A stretch of 7,181 bases of DNA from Oligoflexia bacterium (GTDB lineage: Bacteria > Bdellovibrionota > UBA1018 > CAIMNF01): positions 1-7,181 of the forward strand of contig CAIMNF010000034.1 of NCBI GenBank assembly GCA_903842755.1, written 5' to 3'. The position numbers and the translations under genes were made by a program. The stretch's first letter is position 1. Each line of letters starts with the position of its first letter. Shown here piece after piece: positions 7,076 to 7,181 of the stretch. The notes under the pieces were generated by a model. It was not told the origin of the DNA, did no database searches, and worked only from the letters and a program-made list of their open reading frames with translations.

Positions 7076-7181
7076 ATATAAAAACCATTTATATGGCGCT
7101 TTTTTGACGACGCACCTTGTAATAAAAATTCAGTCTAAAATATAAGGGCTAAAGTCGGGCGAATTTAGCAGTGAAATGCCG
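7076..7181. other. AT-rich non-coding end of the window
   Basis: No supported gene lies here. A small dyad, CCAT (7085-7088) with ATGG (7093-7096), sits upstream of the phospholipase D promoter candidate. On the plus strand TTGTAA (7117-7122), 18 bases and TATAAG (7141-7146) could form a weak rightward promoter for a gene beyond the edge. Neither is strong. A minus-strand frame open from the right edge closes after 16 codons and cannot be judged. Confidence 0.3.

Overview
The window is ordinary chromosomal-looking bacterial DNA of moderate GC. It holds four protein-coding genes and short AT-rich gaps. I saw no RNA gene, insertion sequence, CRISPR array or phage gene. The proteins point to a Gram-negative host: three have visible N-terminal Sec signal peptides, and several carry cysteines placed as expected for the periplasm or exterior. 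TTG start codons, Shine-Dalgarno sites of AGGAG type and very large exported proteins of unknown function suggest a Bdellovibrionota-like or other former deltaproteobacterial genome. That assignment is an inference without a marker gene behind it.

Layout, left to right. (1) Bases 2-736, plus strand: the 3' part of a DUF6624 protein gene, cut by the window edge. (2) Bases 737-859: a 123-base gap. Its last 33 bases contain two overlapping, mutually exclusive inverted repeats, one of which would bury the ribosome binding site of the next gene. (3) Bases 860-4915, plus strand: a 1351-residue exported protein that I cannot assign to a family. It has a cysteine-containing N-terminal third, a glycine/alanine-rich hydrophobic centre with a glutamine-rich coiled-coil-like segment, and a long C-terminal part almost free of cysteine. 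(4) Bases 4916-5054: an AT-rich gap with a short tandem repeat and a candidate promoter. (5) Bases 5055-5798, plus strand: a 247-residue exported protein, also unassigned. (6) A 16-base gap between convergent stop codons. (7) Bases 5815-7005, minus strand: an exported phospholipase D superfamily protein with two HKD motifs. (8) Bases 7006-7181: its promoter region and non-coding AT-rich sequence.

The plus-strand genes could form a loose transcription unit, but the gaps of 123 and 139 bases, the latter with a promoter candidate, argue for at least partly separate transcription. The phospholipase D gene is a separate unit read from the opposite strand. The common thread is export to the cell envelope or outside. 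No pathway joining the genes can be read from the sequence. The most interesting items are the giant orphan protein, its possible translational switch, and the small exported orphan next to it.
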